Shown one piece after another: positions 11,038 to 20,264 of a stretch of 25,248 nucleotides of DNA. The stretch spans positions 18,906 to 44,153 of the forward strand of contig BFEA01000247.1 of assembly GCA_003427395.1 (NCBI GenBank), given 5' to 3'. Position 1 is the first letter of the stretch. Each line of letters starts with the position of its first letter. This DNA is from Chara braunii (lineage: Eukaryota > Streptophyta > Charophyceae > Charales > Characeae). Made by a program: the position numbers and the translations under genes. The notes below the pieces were generated by a model that was given only the letters and a program-made list of their open reading frames with translations, was not told where the DNA came from and ran no database searches.

Positions 11038-11879
11038 CTGGACGACAAAGCAATAACTTTGTCAAAATAACATTACTTGCACTAATCTCTTTAAATCAAA
11101 CTCCCTTTTCCCCGACCGTGATTCTTGTGTCACGGTTCTGCCGCGAAGGTAGTGTCTATTTACACTTCATCTAACACTACTAGGTACATGAACAAGACTT
11201 CTTTTGGCACCAGTTCCCCATACATTGGTGACACCTAAGGCGGTCACCCAAAAAGGTGTTAATTTTAGCCTTCCCCCATTTGAAAGTATGAGAAAATAAC
11301 CACCCTTAGCTACGAGACCTTCTTCTCTCTAGAAAATGGTCTGGATTACCCCTCGTTCTCGCCCGAACACATTGTTCAGATCTCAGAAGTTGGGCTGGCT
11401 CCACAACGATACTGCATGGTATTCCCCCGTTGAACGCCGTTGAACGGTTCACTCCGGGTCAATAACCGGGCCGGCTCCTAAAGCAACAAACCCCTGCCCC
11501 AGATGCTTAAGAGAGAGAAGAAGTCTCAATTCCTAGGTGTAGTCATTTTTCTTATACTTTTCACTGAGGTCGACTTAGACAAAAAGAGAATAAGATAGAG
11601 AAGAATACTAAGATTGAGACTCTTTTTGACGAACACAGAAAGAAAGGTCATTAGGGATAGAATGAGAGATTCCTTGGGAAAATACAAGATTATTTTCTTA
11701 CTTTTCTTCTCGTCATCTGCGAGTTTCATTCTTTCGGCACCCATCAACTACCTTTTTGCATTATGTTGTTCTTTCTGATATGCAGACAGGTATGGTGTCG
11801 GAGAGAAAAAAATGTTTCCATCATTTCCTTGAGCGAGCATAATGCAACTCTCTCCCACATACATCCTTTACCTACTTGC

Positions 11880-11906
11880 AAAAAAAAAAAAAAAAAAAAA
11901 AAAAAA
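11880..11906. repeat. Poly-A tract (27 nt)
   Basis: Uninterrupted A run. Confidence 0.97.
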
Positions 11907-12449
11907 TCCATATCCAACCAAGTCAGCCCACCTTTCCCACATGCATGACGTCACACACTTCACTCTACATTTCCCTGAATTCAAAGCAAGGTCATGCAAG
12001 GTGTGGGTTCACACAGGTATGTAAGGGGAAGTGAGTCACAACTGACCTTGAATGAAGTTGAAGGTGACTCACTCAAGAAAACCAAGTACTTTTCTCAAAG
12101 AAAAGGATCGGCCGCACAACTCACAAGTTCTGCCCGTCCACAAAAGATGAACAACGTCCTTCTCAAATGTTCACAAAGTCACAAGCGGCCACTCTTTAGG
12201 ACTAAAGTGAGATATCCTTCGAGGAGGGTGCTCTCACCTACAATTCACGCATGGTCTCACTACAATCTGAACGACACCTCGTCCACCAAAGATACTCCCA
12301 CCTCAATCACAAATTCAACCTTCTGCAATCACCCCGTCTGATCATAAAATGTCCACTGCAATACTTATCTCAGTCTCAATCCGCACTCGCTCGGTCTCAA
12401 ATTGGATCCCAAGTGTTCCTCACGCCACCGCCGCACCACCAAATGATCC

Positions 12450-12473
12450 TATATATATATATATATATATATA
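12450..12473. repeat. AT dinucleotide microsatellite
   Basis: About 12 AT units without interruption. Confidence 0.97.
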
Positions 12474-12820
12474 AACCTGGATCGCGACGCTTGTCCAAAG
12501 TCAGTAGCACCTCCGCTGTCAATATTGTAGTGCAAACACCCAAACGGCCACACTGCCAAATATAGTGTCGTTAAAAAAATCACCGTTGTACATACAATAT
12601 ACCGCCGAAAAATCCCCCTGCGGCGTATAAAAAAGCTGCAGCACCTTCCCTCAAAATCACCACGGTGCTCACAGACTGTTCTCAGCCAAAGTCGGGTAAT
12701 GGCCCCGGTATCTCAAATGATCTCACATGTTCTCAATGATCTGTACAATTCGATATGGAACGTTGGGCCTGGTTCCCAGCACGTGCTGCTCCCCACGAAT
12801 AGACTGGAGCACTTGTTTTC

Positions 12821-12864
<44 letters not shown>
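12821..12864. repeat. AAT trinucleotide microsatellite
   Basis: About 14 uninterrupted AAT/ATA units. A poly-Ile run in one frame is a by-product. Confidence 0.97.
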
Positions 12865-12866
<2 letters not shown>

Positions 12867-13084
12867 CACTGCGGCGTTGCTTCCTCACTCAACATGCCCC
12901 TAACAACCCGTGCTTGTCGTCGAACAACACCTCGTCGTGGGCCTCTTGCCGCACGGTTTAAGTTTATCACAGCCTTACGACCGCAACTTATGCAGCATAA
13001 GCACAAAGGTCGGGCAAGAAACTCCCAGCCTATGGCTATGACTGTCTCTCTTTTCATTCAAGTGCTCCTGCAAACCTCCAGCAC

Positions 13085-13122
13085 CTGTCTCTTATACACA
13101 TCTAGATGTGTATAAGAGACAG
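13085..13122. other. Nextera mate-pair junction adapter, full 38 bp (synthetic)
   Basis: The 19-bp Tn5 mosaic end CTGTCTCTTATACACATCT is followed directly by its reverse complement, the circularisation junction of Nextera mate-pair libraries. This is not organismal DNA. Adjoining short frames translate it as CLLYTSRCV or MCIRDR. Confidence 0.98.
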
Positions 13123-13251
13123 GTCAAGTAGAATGCCCAAGCAACATTGTCACAAGTGTGAGGCTGCTGGGTGGGAAGTTGGCTTTTATAGCCAGTTGAA
13201 GGCATGCGAGCATAAGCACAAAGGTCGGGCAAGAAACTCCCAGCCTATGGC

Positions 13252-13287
13252 CTGTCTCTTATACACATCTAGATGTGTATAAGAGAC
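13252..13287. other. Nextera mate-pair junction adapter, last 2 bases missing
   Basis: The same mosaic-end palindrome, 36 of 38 bp, lies between block R1 and block R3. Confidence 0.98.
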
Positions 13288-13346
13288 TTCGTCAGCACTC
13301 CCTCGTTACACCAGCAGTCAGTCAGCCAACATCTACTCAAGTAGAA

Positions 13347-13381
13347 TCTCTTATACACATCTAGATGTGTATAAGAGACAG
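13347..13381. other. Nextera mate-pair junction adapter, first 3 bases missing
   Basis: The same mosaic-end palindrome, 35 of 38 bp, lies between block R3 and block R2. Confidence 0.98.
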
Positions 13382-13628
13382 GGCTATGACTGTCTCTCTT
13401 TTCATTCAAGTGCTCCTGCAAACCTCCAGCACTTCGTCAGCACTCCCTCGTTACACCAGCAGTCAGTCAGCCAACATCTACTCAAGTAGAATGCCCAAGC
13501 AACATTGTCACAAGTGTGAGGCTGCTGGGTGGGAAGTTGGCTTTTATAGCCAGTTGAAGGCATGCGAGCAACTACTTTGCCCACAGCCAGGTAAAATTCA
13601 TGGGTGTTTTCGGCCCTCGATCTAAATC

Positions 13629-14031
13629 AACGGCCAGGAGCTAGATGCCTTGGTTTTCCCCTAGAACGACTATTTCGTAAAAATGGACATTTTTTATTTT
13701 TTGAACGAAATTGAAACTGAGTTTTTTGGCCGAAAACTCATCAAAATTTGTTGTTCCTGAGGGTCCCCCCTGGCTGTACATGGGCCTAGCTTGAGACCAG
13801 GCACCTCCAGGCAGGACTGCCTAGAGGTACCTGGTCTCAAGCTAGGTCCATGTACAGCCAGTGAGTCCAGCGTTTTACAAACGCCGGATCCTCAGGCACA
13901 ATAAATTTTGACGAGTTTTCGGTCAAAATACTCGGTTTCAATTTCGTTCAAAAAATAAAAGATGCCCATTTTGACAAAATGGCAGTTCTAGGGGAACCAA
14001 GGTCATCGACCCCCGGAAATACCTGGTCGTT
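13629..14031. repeat. Long imperfect palindrome (about 190-bp arms, 2-bp spacer)
   Basis: The left arm 13629-13814 and right arm 13817-14031 are reverse complements with scattered mismatches. Examples are CCTTGGTTTTCCCCTAGAAC against GTTCTAGGGGAACCAAGG, and TAGCTTGAGACCAGG against CCTGGTCTCAAGCTA. The right arm carries an extra segment of about 22 bp, itself a hairpin (GCGTTT...AAACGC, near 13870-13888). No reading frame crosses it. It resembles a foldback or MITE-type element, or an inverted duplication able to make a long hairpin RNA. No clear target-site duplication was seen. Confidence 0.88.
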
Positions 14032-14430
14032 TTCCCAAGCAAGGTGCTCCCTGAAATGGTTGTACTCAGCCACTTTAATGCTGCCTGCTCAAAACGAACA
14101 GGCACAGTCCCATCACCCCCTGGAACCTTCTGGGGCTACACCTGTTCTGCAGTCGCCACCATATTCGCAACCGTCACTTTTTTGTTTTTTCCTCTTCTCT
14201 TCTCTTTTTTCTCTTACCATAACCTATAGTTCAGGGGCAGCTCGTTGTTTGAAAACGAACGAGCATCCCTTCTTTTCCCGGAGTTAACAAGAGTCAAGCT
14301 CAAAAGGGCTTCCTTCCCCTTCCCCTCGCTTGTATCTGGCGCAGAATAGGTGCCTGATACAGGCGCGTGACTGAAGACAACTGCCCGTTTAAAAAAAAAA
14401 CGAATGGGCACTACTTACCTTTCGATTATT

Positions 14431-14487
<57 letters not shown>

Positions 14488-15026
14488 GGTGCAGTCGTCA
14501 TTAGCGACGAGTGATCTGTTGTGGCAACCCTTAGAGAAAGACGAATGGAGGTCCAAACGGCGCCGCAAAAAATGTTCGTTCAACCACCAGGAAACGACTC
14601 GCCTTTCCCTCACAACTGGAAACCACCCGAGGCGTGTGCAGAGAGTCCCTTGTGACTCAAGACGCCACGTCCTGAATGTAGCCGCCCTATGGCGACAGAT
14701 TCTTTCAACCTTGCTCCTCCCAGTAGTAACTCATTCGTCAAAACGAACGGGCGCTTTAGTAAATTCACGAATCAAAAAAAAGAAGAAAAAAAATCTAAAG
14801 AAGAACAAAGAATCTAAAAATAAATGTAACTAAACAAAATCCAAAAAAAATCTGAAAAACGAAATTTAATGAAAATCTCAAAAAAAAAATTAATAATAAT
14901 AAAATTAAACACTTACCTCGTTGCAAAAAACGGTCGTCCATTTCTTTGGGCGCTGTCAAGTGCACTGGGGTGTTCAGTGCCCCAATCACTTACTCTCATG
15001 CCATATGGCGCTTTATGTTTTTTTTT
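14032..15026. other. Non-coding stretch with a CT array and four related mini-hairpins
   Basis: No credible gene. It contains the CT array at 14433-14486 and four copies of an AAAACGAAC(A/G)GGC-like word near 14091, 14252, 14397 and 14740, each inside a small hairpin. A/T-rich, homopolymer-rich sequence runs from 14760 to 14915. The open frames at 13979-14287 and 14489-14833 lack protein motifs. Confidence 0.5.
14433..14486. repeat. CT dinucleotide microsatellite
   Basis: About 27 uninterrupted CT units. Confidence 0.97.
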
Positions 15027-15970
15027 TGCTAAAACCAACAGCATGTCATGTCTCGTGGCTTTTCAACCACGAACTGTTGAAATACAGACCCTGGTTCGAT
15101 CCCTCCACTGGGATCGAAACGACAAAAAATTGGTTCATATCTCGACTTATGCGTGTCATCCTTGCGCATGGGTCATCCTAATCTCAGCGCGACTAGTTTC
15201 AACAATGCGATTTCAAAGATCGCACGGCCGAAATCGGCCGCGTCCAACTGCCCTCACGTTGTAGGCTGCTCCAAACGTAGCTGGCCTAGTAACGTCTCGT
15301 CGGGTTCGATCCCAACATTTGTTGGGTGGAAGTCGAATGCAGTCCTACTGGGCTAGCTCCTTTCACGGCAGTGATAGGAGTAGCTTTTCTATAAGAAGAG
15401 TTTGACCCTAGTCATCCCTCCTACCTGTGGCCTTACAAGCCCTGCCTGCCTGAGGCCTTGCAGGCCCCACCTGCTTGAGGCCTAACATGCCTCACTTGCT
15501 GGCCCAGCCCCATCGGTTGGCCACGTGACCACGGCTTGATTGGTCACCTACTGGGTAGGCCTTGGCATCGGCCTGTCCCCACCCTTTTTCGTGGCCGGCT
15601 ATCTATCGATAGCCTGAACGATCACCCATATCCAGCATGACCCTCCGTTTAGCCTACTTAGGCTTTGAATCGCGCGGCTTAGCAACCATGCGACATTAAT
15701 TTAGGTAGAATAGGTCTAGCTTCAAAAAAGTTCAAACTAAGGTTCAAAAAAGTTATAGTCTCATAGTTATATTTAGCCGCAGGTGTCCGAACTAAGGTTC
15801 AAAAAAGTTGTAGTCTCACAGTTATATTTAGCCTCAATAAACTTTTGCAAACGTCAATCTCATCAAGTCCTTCAATTCGAAAAAAAAAAAAAAAGTGAAA
15901 AAAAAAATCGAATAGTATCTGACGTTCAAACCCCCCAGCAAATACCCTTATCAGGTTATTTGCCCCGACA
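15027..15970 (-). repeat. Ty3/gypsy-type long terminal repeat, copy 2
   Basis: Second copy of the LTR at 726-1663, same orientation, with TG...CA ends (TGCTAAAAC to CCCCGACA on the plus strand). It matches over blocks including TTTTCAACCACGAACTGTTG, the GGCCT-rich units and the CAAATACCC palindrome. It differs by an internal deletion and a duplicated 50-60 bp segment at about 15725-15835. It has two exact B-box matches, GGTTCGATCC at 15093-15102 and 15303-15312. No tRNA-primer site is seen next to its inner edge and no target duplication with copy 1, so it may be the displaced 5' LTR or an unrelated solo LTR. Confidence 0.75.
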
Positions 15971-17445
15971 ACATGACTTGAACGTCACTTCATCTGTTGT
16001 GGAGCTGTAGACATTGGATGTGTTGAACGTGGCACTAGTTGTAGTATGAGGAGAAGAAGCCGGACTTGTTCAAATCTCAAGCGAGATCAGATTATCGACG
16101 TCAGATGCACTATCGTGCACCAACTGTCAACGTGTGTTTCGTCCTCTGTTACTCGATTTTGAAGAAGCCAAGTCTGTGGGAGTCTGGACATGCTGAAGTA
16201 TCAGGTTCAGTAATTCTCTGATGTAGTTCATTTCTCTAATCATCGTTTAGATATATTGGAATTGGTGGCAAAGAGGTCAATGGCGACTGCCTGCGCATGG
16301 TATTTACAACTGTTTTTTTAATGAAGGAACAGGGAATTCATAAGAACGCCTCTACGAATCTAATTACTGACTCCAACACTTCCTTGCGTATCTCGTGAGT
16401 GGTCGGCGTCCACTCAAAATGATTACCACGGGCTAACACTTTCGCTTCAAAGCGATTCGATCCTTGAGCGTACTCCATTTAGGCTTTCTGGTTACAAGGT
16501 TTATTCCACTATGTTGATGACACTTTTTTGAAGTTGCTTCAGTTTGGTGATCTTCTTGGACAGGACATGTATACGAGTATCTAATGCTCATGCAAGCTTT
16601 ACTACGTTTTTTTTTTTCCCGACTGCTAAGTACGTTGACTTGAGCACACGAATTTGGTGATAGGTCTTTGGTCTTCACCACCAAATGCCAATGTCTTGAA
16701 ACCCAGACGGAACAGGAACAACGCTTTCTTTGTGGTGATCCTATACTAGAGGAGCCTGTGGGATGAAAAGAAAGTGAGGAAAGAAAAGAAAGAAAGGAGA
16801 GAGGATTATGAGACAAACCCGACTTGGTGTCTTCATGCTTTCCACATGAGGATTCACTGTTGGAGAAAATGTAAAAAAAAAACAAGGGGATTGTGTGACC
16901 TTATTTTCTCCCTTTCTCCCCTTCCCTAAGATTTGTCAGCCATCCTAATTGTTTACTTCTAAATTGACAAACTCCTTGATTGGGTGTCATTTAATATGAT
17001 CATAATCTCATTCCGACTTCATAAAAACGGTAGAGAAATCTCAAATCACTAAGGAGTAATTGTCGAGCTGTGTGTACGACTCCTTGAAAAGCTAAGATGA
17101 GTTCAGTTTTAATTGACGAAACGCCGAGATTTAGATTTGATCTGGTGTTGTAGAATCTTTGAGACATTAGCAGAGTCACAACCTTTCGGATTCTGAGTGA
17201 TCATCTATAGCATTCTAACGAGAAAGAAAATACTCGATCCATATGGAAATAAGGCATTGTTTCGCACAGATGTTGCATAATGACTAATGAGTAAAAGGGG
17301 AACCATTATAAGAACAATGGTCTATTTCATTGTCAAGATTCTTCTTAAACCACCACTACCTCCAATCCTATTTTTACCGACCCTGAATTTCACTGCACAT
17401 CAAGTTTTGTCGAGCCGGTGTGCCATTGTATATTGCTTTCTACAT
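15971..17445. other. Unrecognised unique-looking sequence
   Basis: No gene could be supported. On the minus strand a 150-residue frame (16433-16885) starts with a low-complexity Phe/Ser stretch. A different frame at about 16350-16475 is open for some 40 codons and looks slightly more protein-like (NHFEWTPTTHEIRKEVLES). Neither has a family motif. They could be exon fragments or chance. Confidence 0.35.
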
Positions 17446-18110
17446 GCAAAAAAAGAAAAAGAAAAAGAAAAAAAAGCTTCACTAAAGCTGTGAGAGTCGT
17501 CAGGTATATTCTATGAGGTGTTAGTGAGATTGTGCCCTCAGTAAGGGCAGACGATTAAGATAAACAAGAAGTATCCCTCACGTCGTGATCATGATCATGG
17601 TCGCCCGTCGGGTACAGGATGCTACAGTACTACTTTGAGTATGACGTGAGCTTGCCAGTTTGTTCCTCCGTGTGGAATCCACTCCTCTCTGGCTGGGCAT
17701 CAAAAGTAAGGAAAAAAAAAAAAAAAAAAAAAAACATCATGCGCGCTCCACACTTACTGGCCAGATACATTCTATGAGGCTCTAGTGAGACTGTGCCCTC
17801 AGTGAGGGCGTCTGCCCGATGACAACTTGTGAAAAACAAAAAAAACGAAAAAACACCCCTTACCTATGCTTGTCGTAAGATACAGGACGCCACAGTAATA
17901 CTGTGAGTGTGAGGTGAGCTTCGCAGTTTGTTTCCACGCGTGGAATCCGCCTTGCCTCTCTGGCAGGTCACCAATAAACAAGGAACGAAAAAAAAAAAAA
18001 AAAAAAACGAAAACAAACATAAGCACGTTCTTCACGTACTCGCCGGATACATTCCTCAAAGTATTGGTCTCAATTCCACCTCGGTGAGGGCCTTCCCCGA
18101 CGTCTCTGGA
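17446..18110. repeat. Tandem repeat of about 260-280 bp with A-rich linkers, 2.3 copies
   Basis: Three units start near 17501, 17762 and 18043, each preceded by an A-rich run (17446-17475, 17712-17734, 17991-18007). Shared words include GATACATTCTATGAGG, GTGCCCTCAGTGAGGGC (a near-palindrome), ACAGGA(T/C)GC(T/C)ACAGTA, GAGCTT and GTGTGGAATCC. The third unit is cut off after about 70 bp. Divergence is substantial. The A-rich ends could reflect tandem retroposed units, but no Pol III box was found. Confidence 0.8.
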
Positions 18111-18469
18111 TTCAAACTGCTTTGTTTTTGAACTTTTTTTTGTTTTTATTTTTCAAAGTGGACCCCCAATGTTTCATTCGTTCTTTTTTTTTCTTTGCTC
18201 TACCCGACCCTTCCCCAGACCCCCAAAAAATGTAGTGTGACGTATATTACCGTTTTTCCCAACACTGAGAAAGGTAGTGTTGGTTTAACGCTGGGTAATA
18301 CCCGGTACGCATATGTATTCCAGCGTACGCATACGAACCCAAAATCGTGCGTACGCGGATGTAAAAAAAAAATAGAAAAAATCTGAAACAAAAGTATGTT
18401 GTGCAGAATAATGATACAAATAACTTTTGCCTGGGTGTCGATTGCTTGACTGAAAGATTGATACATTCA
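18111..18469. other. Unrecognised sequence
   Basis: No gene or RNA is visible. The stretch has T-rich runs (18127-18193) and GCGTACGC-like words three times near 18305-18360. Confidence 0.45.
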
Positions 18470-18534
18470 TCAATCGATCAATCAACCAAACAACCAAGCA
18501 ATCAACCAACCAACCAACCAACCAACCAATCAAT

Positions 18535-18573
<39 letters not shown>

Positions 18574-18597
18574 CCATTCACTCACTCACTCACCCCC
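18470..18597. repeat. ATCA/ACCA tetranucleotide array
   Basis: Imperfect CAAT/CAAC tetramers, with homogeneous ACCA and ATCA sub-blocks, end in CACT units. Gln-, Ser- and Asn-rich frames over it are by-products. Confidence 0.95.
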
Positions 18598-19639
18598 TAC
18601 GTACTCGATCAATAGCTGCCGTAGCCATTTCTTCCCCCTCTGAATCGGCCCAGGTTTTGTCCTGGGGGTCCCTGCTGCGAGCACCGGTGGCACCACCTGT
18701 CCGTGGACACATACGTCACCCCAATCGGCCCAAAATCGGTTGTCCGGGATCTTCGACAACTTGGGTCCTGTACCTCCGACCCAATCGTCCAGCCCAAGCA
18801 TCCGGTGATTGGACAGCTAGTAACGAAGCTAAAATGTTTATAAAAAGTTGATGAGTGCGCTTGTGCGAAAATGTTTAAAAGAGGTTGAGAACTGGAGAAT
18901 GCTAATGAACATTGTTGCTTGTCTGTCGATTGAGAGGCCTAAACCCCAAACCCTAAATCTTAGGCCCAAGCACCTAAAGGCTAAAAAGGTTCAAAGCATT
19001 AACTGGAGAGTACTATGGAGCACTGTTATCGATCTTCCAGCAGGTGACGCTCCTCAGCAATATATGGAGCCTCCCATGGGGTGGTTGCGGTGCTTGCATT
19101 TATCAACACCCCTAGCATCCAAAAGGGACCTTTTTTTTCATAAAAGAAAAAAACAAAGAAGGGGTAACTAGGGCGCAGTCACAATTTCTGTTTAAAATCC
19201 AATTCAGGCATCCCTCCAATACAGCACACCCCCACCAGACCCTAAAGCTTGGTTGTATACATTCACCATTGTCCACGCTTTGGCACACAACATTCACGAA
19301 ATCATGCCTGAAGCTAGGCTGGTCCCCGGGCCGCCCAGCGCCCTGGTCATCGCCCCGGGGGGAGGGGCGGACCGCCTGGCCAGTTGTCCCGCCCGGTTGG
19401 CCACAGTGCAACCCTGGCGCATTGAAGGAGGGGGAGGTTCGATTTTTTTCAGCACAGGAGGCCTTTTTTCCCCCATAGAGGGTCGTCGAGGCCGGAAACA
19501 ACAACAACAAAAAACAGGTCCAGTAGACCCGATTTCCCCGATTTGAAATTGGGACAAATCTGGGTCCTCGATCTCAAAGATCGACGGCCCAGATGGGCCG
19601 CGATTTAAACTCACTGAGGGCGGGAAATGCCAGCCCCCA
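18598..19639. other. Unrecognised, locally GC-rich sequence
   Basis: No gene could be supported. GC-rich portions (18650-18810, 19320-19620) contain short inverted repeats such as CCCAGG...CCTGGG near 18650 and CGATCTCAAAGATCG near 19570. Several overlapping open frames on both strands at 19112-19614 reflect GC richness and have no motif. A single telomere-like AAACCCTAA lies at 18948-18956. Confidence 0.4.
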
Positions 19640-19871
19640 TTCGCTCCCCCACACGACCGCCCTCCCCCTGAAGTCCCCCTGTTCCCTCCCCCTCACGACG
19701 TCTCCCTCCGCCTATCACCATTTGCCCACTCCGACACCCCCCGCCAACGGCCCACGCTTTGTTGCCCGCCAGCACCCGCCAACGCCCACCATAGCGCATG
19801 ACCCCGCTGTCACCCGCCAATGGCAGCCTTCGCGGGTCCCCACCAGCACCAAGGTAAGCGAGTTAGTTGCC

Positions 19872-19903
19872 GGGGGGGGGGGGGGGGGGGGAGAGGGAGA
19901 GAC

Positions 19904-19973
<70 letters not shown>

Positions 19974-19985
19974 AGAGAGAGAACA
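19872..19985. repeat. Poly-G run followed by a GA array
   Basis: Twenty consecutive G at 19872-19891 run directly into interrupted GA/GACA repeats up to about 19982. This purine-only strand can form quadruplex or triplex structures. Confidence 0.96.
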
Positions 19986-20233
19986 ACTTCTTCTTCTTCT
20001 TCTTCTTCGCCCCCATTTCGAGCACCCCTGCCCGCCATCCTGCACCAGCCATCTTCTTCTTCTTCTTCTTCAACCCCATTTTGAGCACCACTGCCCAACA
20101 TCCTCCACCAGCCGTCTTCTTCTTCTTCTTCTTCTTCTTCTTCTTCAACCCCATTTTGAGCACCACTGCCCAACATCCTCCACCAGCCGTCTTCTTCTTC
20201 TTCTTCTTCTTCTTCTTCTTCTTCTTCTTCTTC

Positions 20234-20264
<31 letters not shown>

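Larger units (their letters stand above)
11049..12993. other. Non-coding stretch with three homopolymer/microsatellite tracts
   Basis: No credible coding frame. It contains an A run of 27 at 11880-11906, an AT array at 12450-12473 and an AAT array at 12821-12864. The sequence around 12000-12760 has many copies of short TCTCA/CTCAC words but no clear unit. Open frames here are short and lack motifs. Confidence 0.5.
12995..13568. other. Misassembled stretch: four genomic blocks repeated and shuffled around adapters
   Basis: Four blocks occur twice with what look like identical copies: R1 12995-13036 = 13210-13251, R2 13034-13084 = 13382-13432, R3 13288-13346 = 13433-13491 and R4 13124-13210 = 13482-13568. 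The continuous order R1-R2-R3-R4 can be read by going from 13084 straight to 13433. The 348 bp in between consist only of adapter copies and repeated blocks, so they are most likely an assembly artefact. Confidence 0.88.

Noticed and set aside
13085-13381. Three 35-38 bp palindromes with spacers, superficially like a CRISPR array or terminal inverted repeats
   Set aside because: The repeat is the synthetic Nextera mosaic-end junction, and the spacers are copies of neighbouring sequence.
16433-16885. Minus-strand 150-residue frame as a gene
   Set aside because: It has no motif, a low-complexity start and no support from neighbouring frames or splice context.
18948-18956. Telomere-like AAACCCTAA
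   Set aside because: A single copy. A telomeric or interstitial array would need many units.
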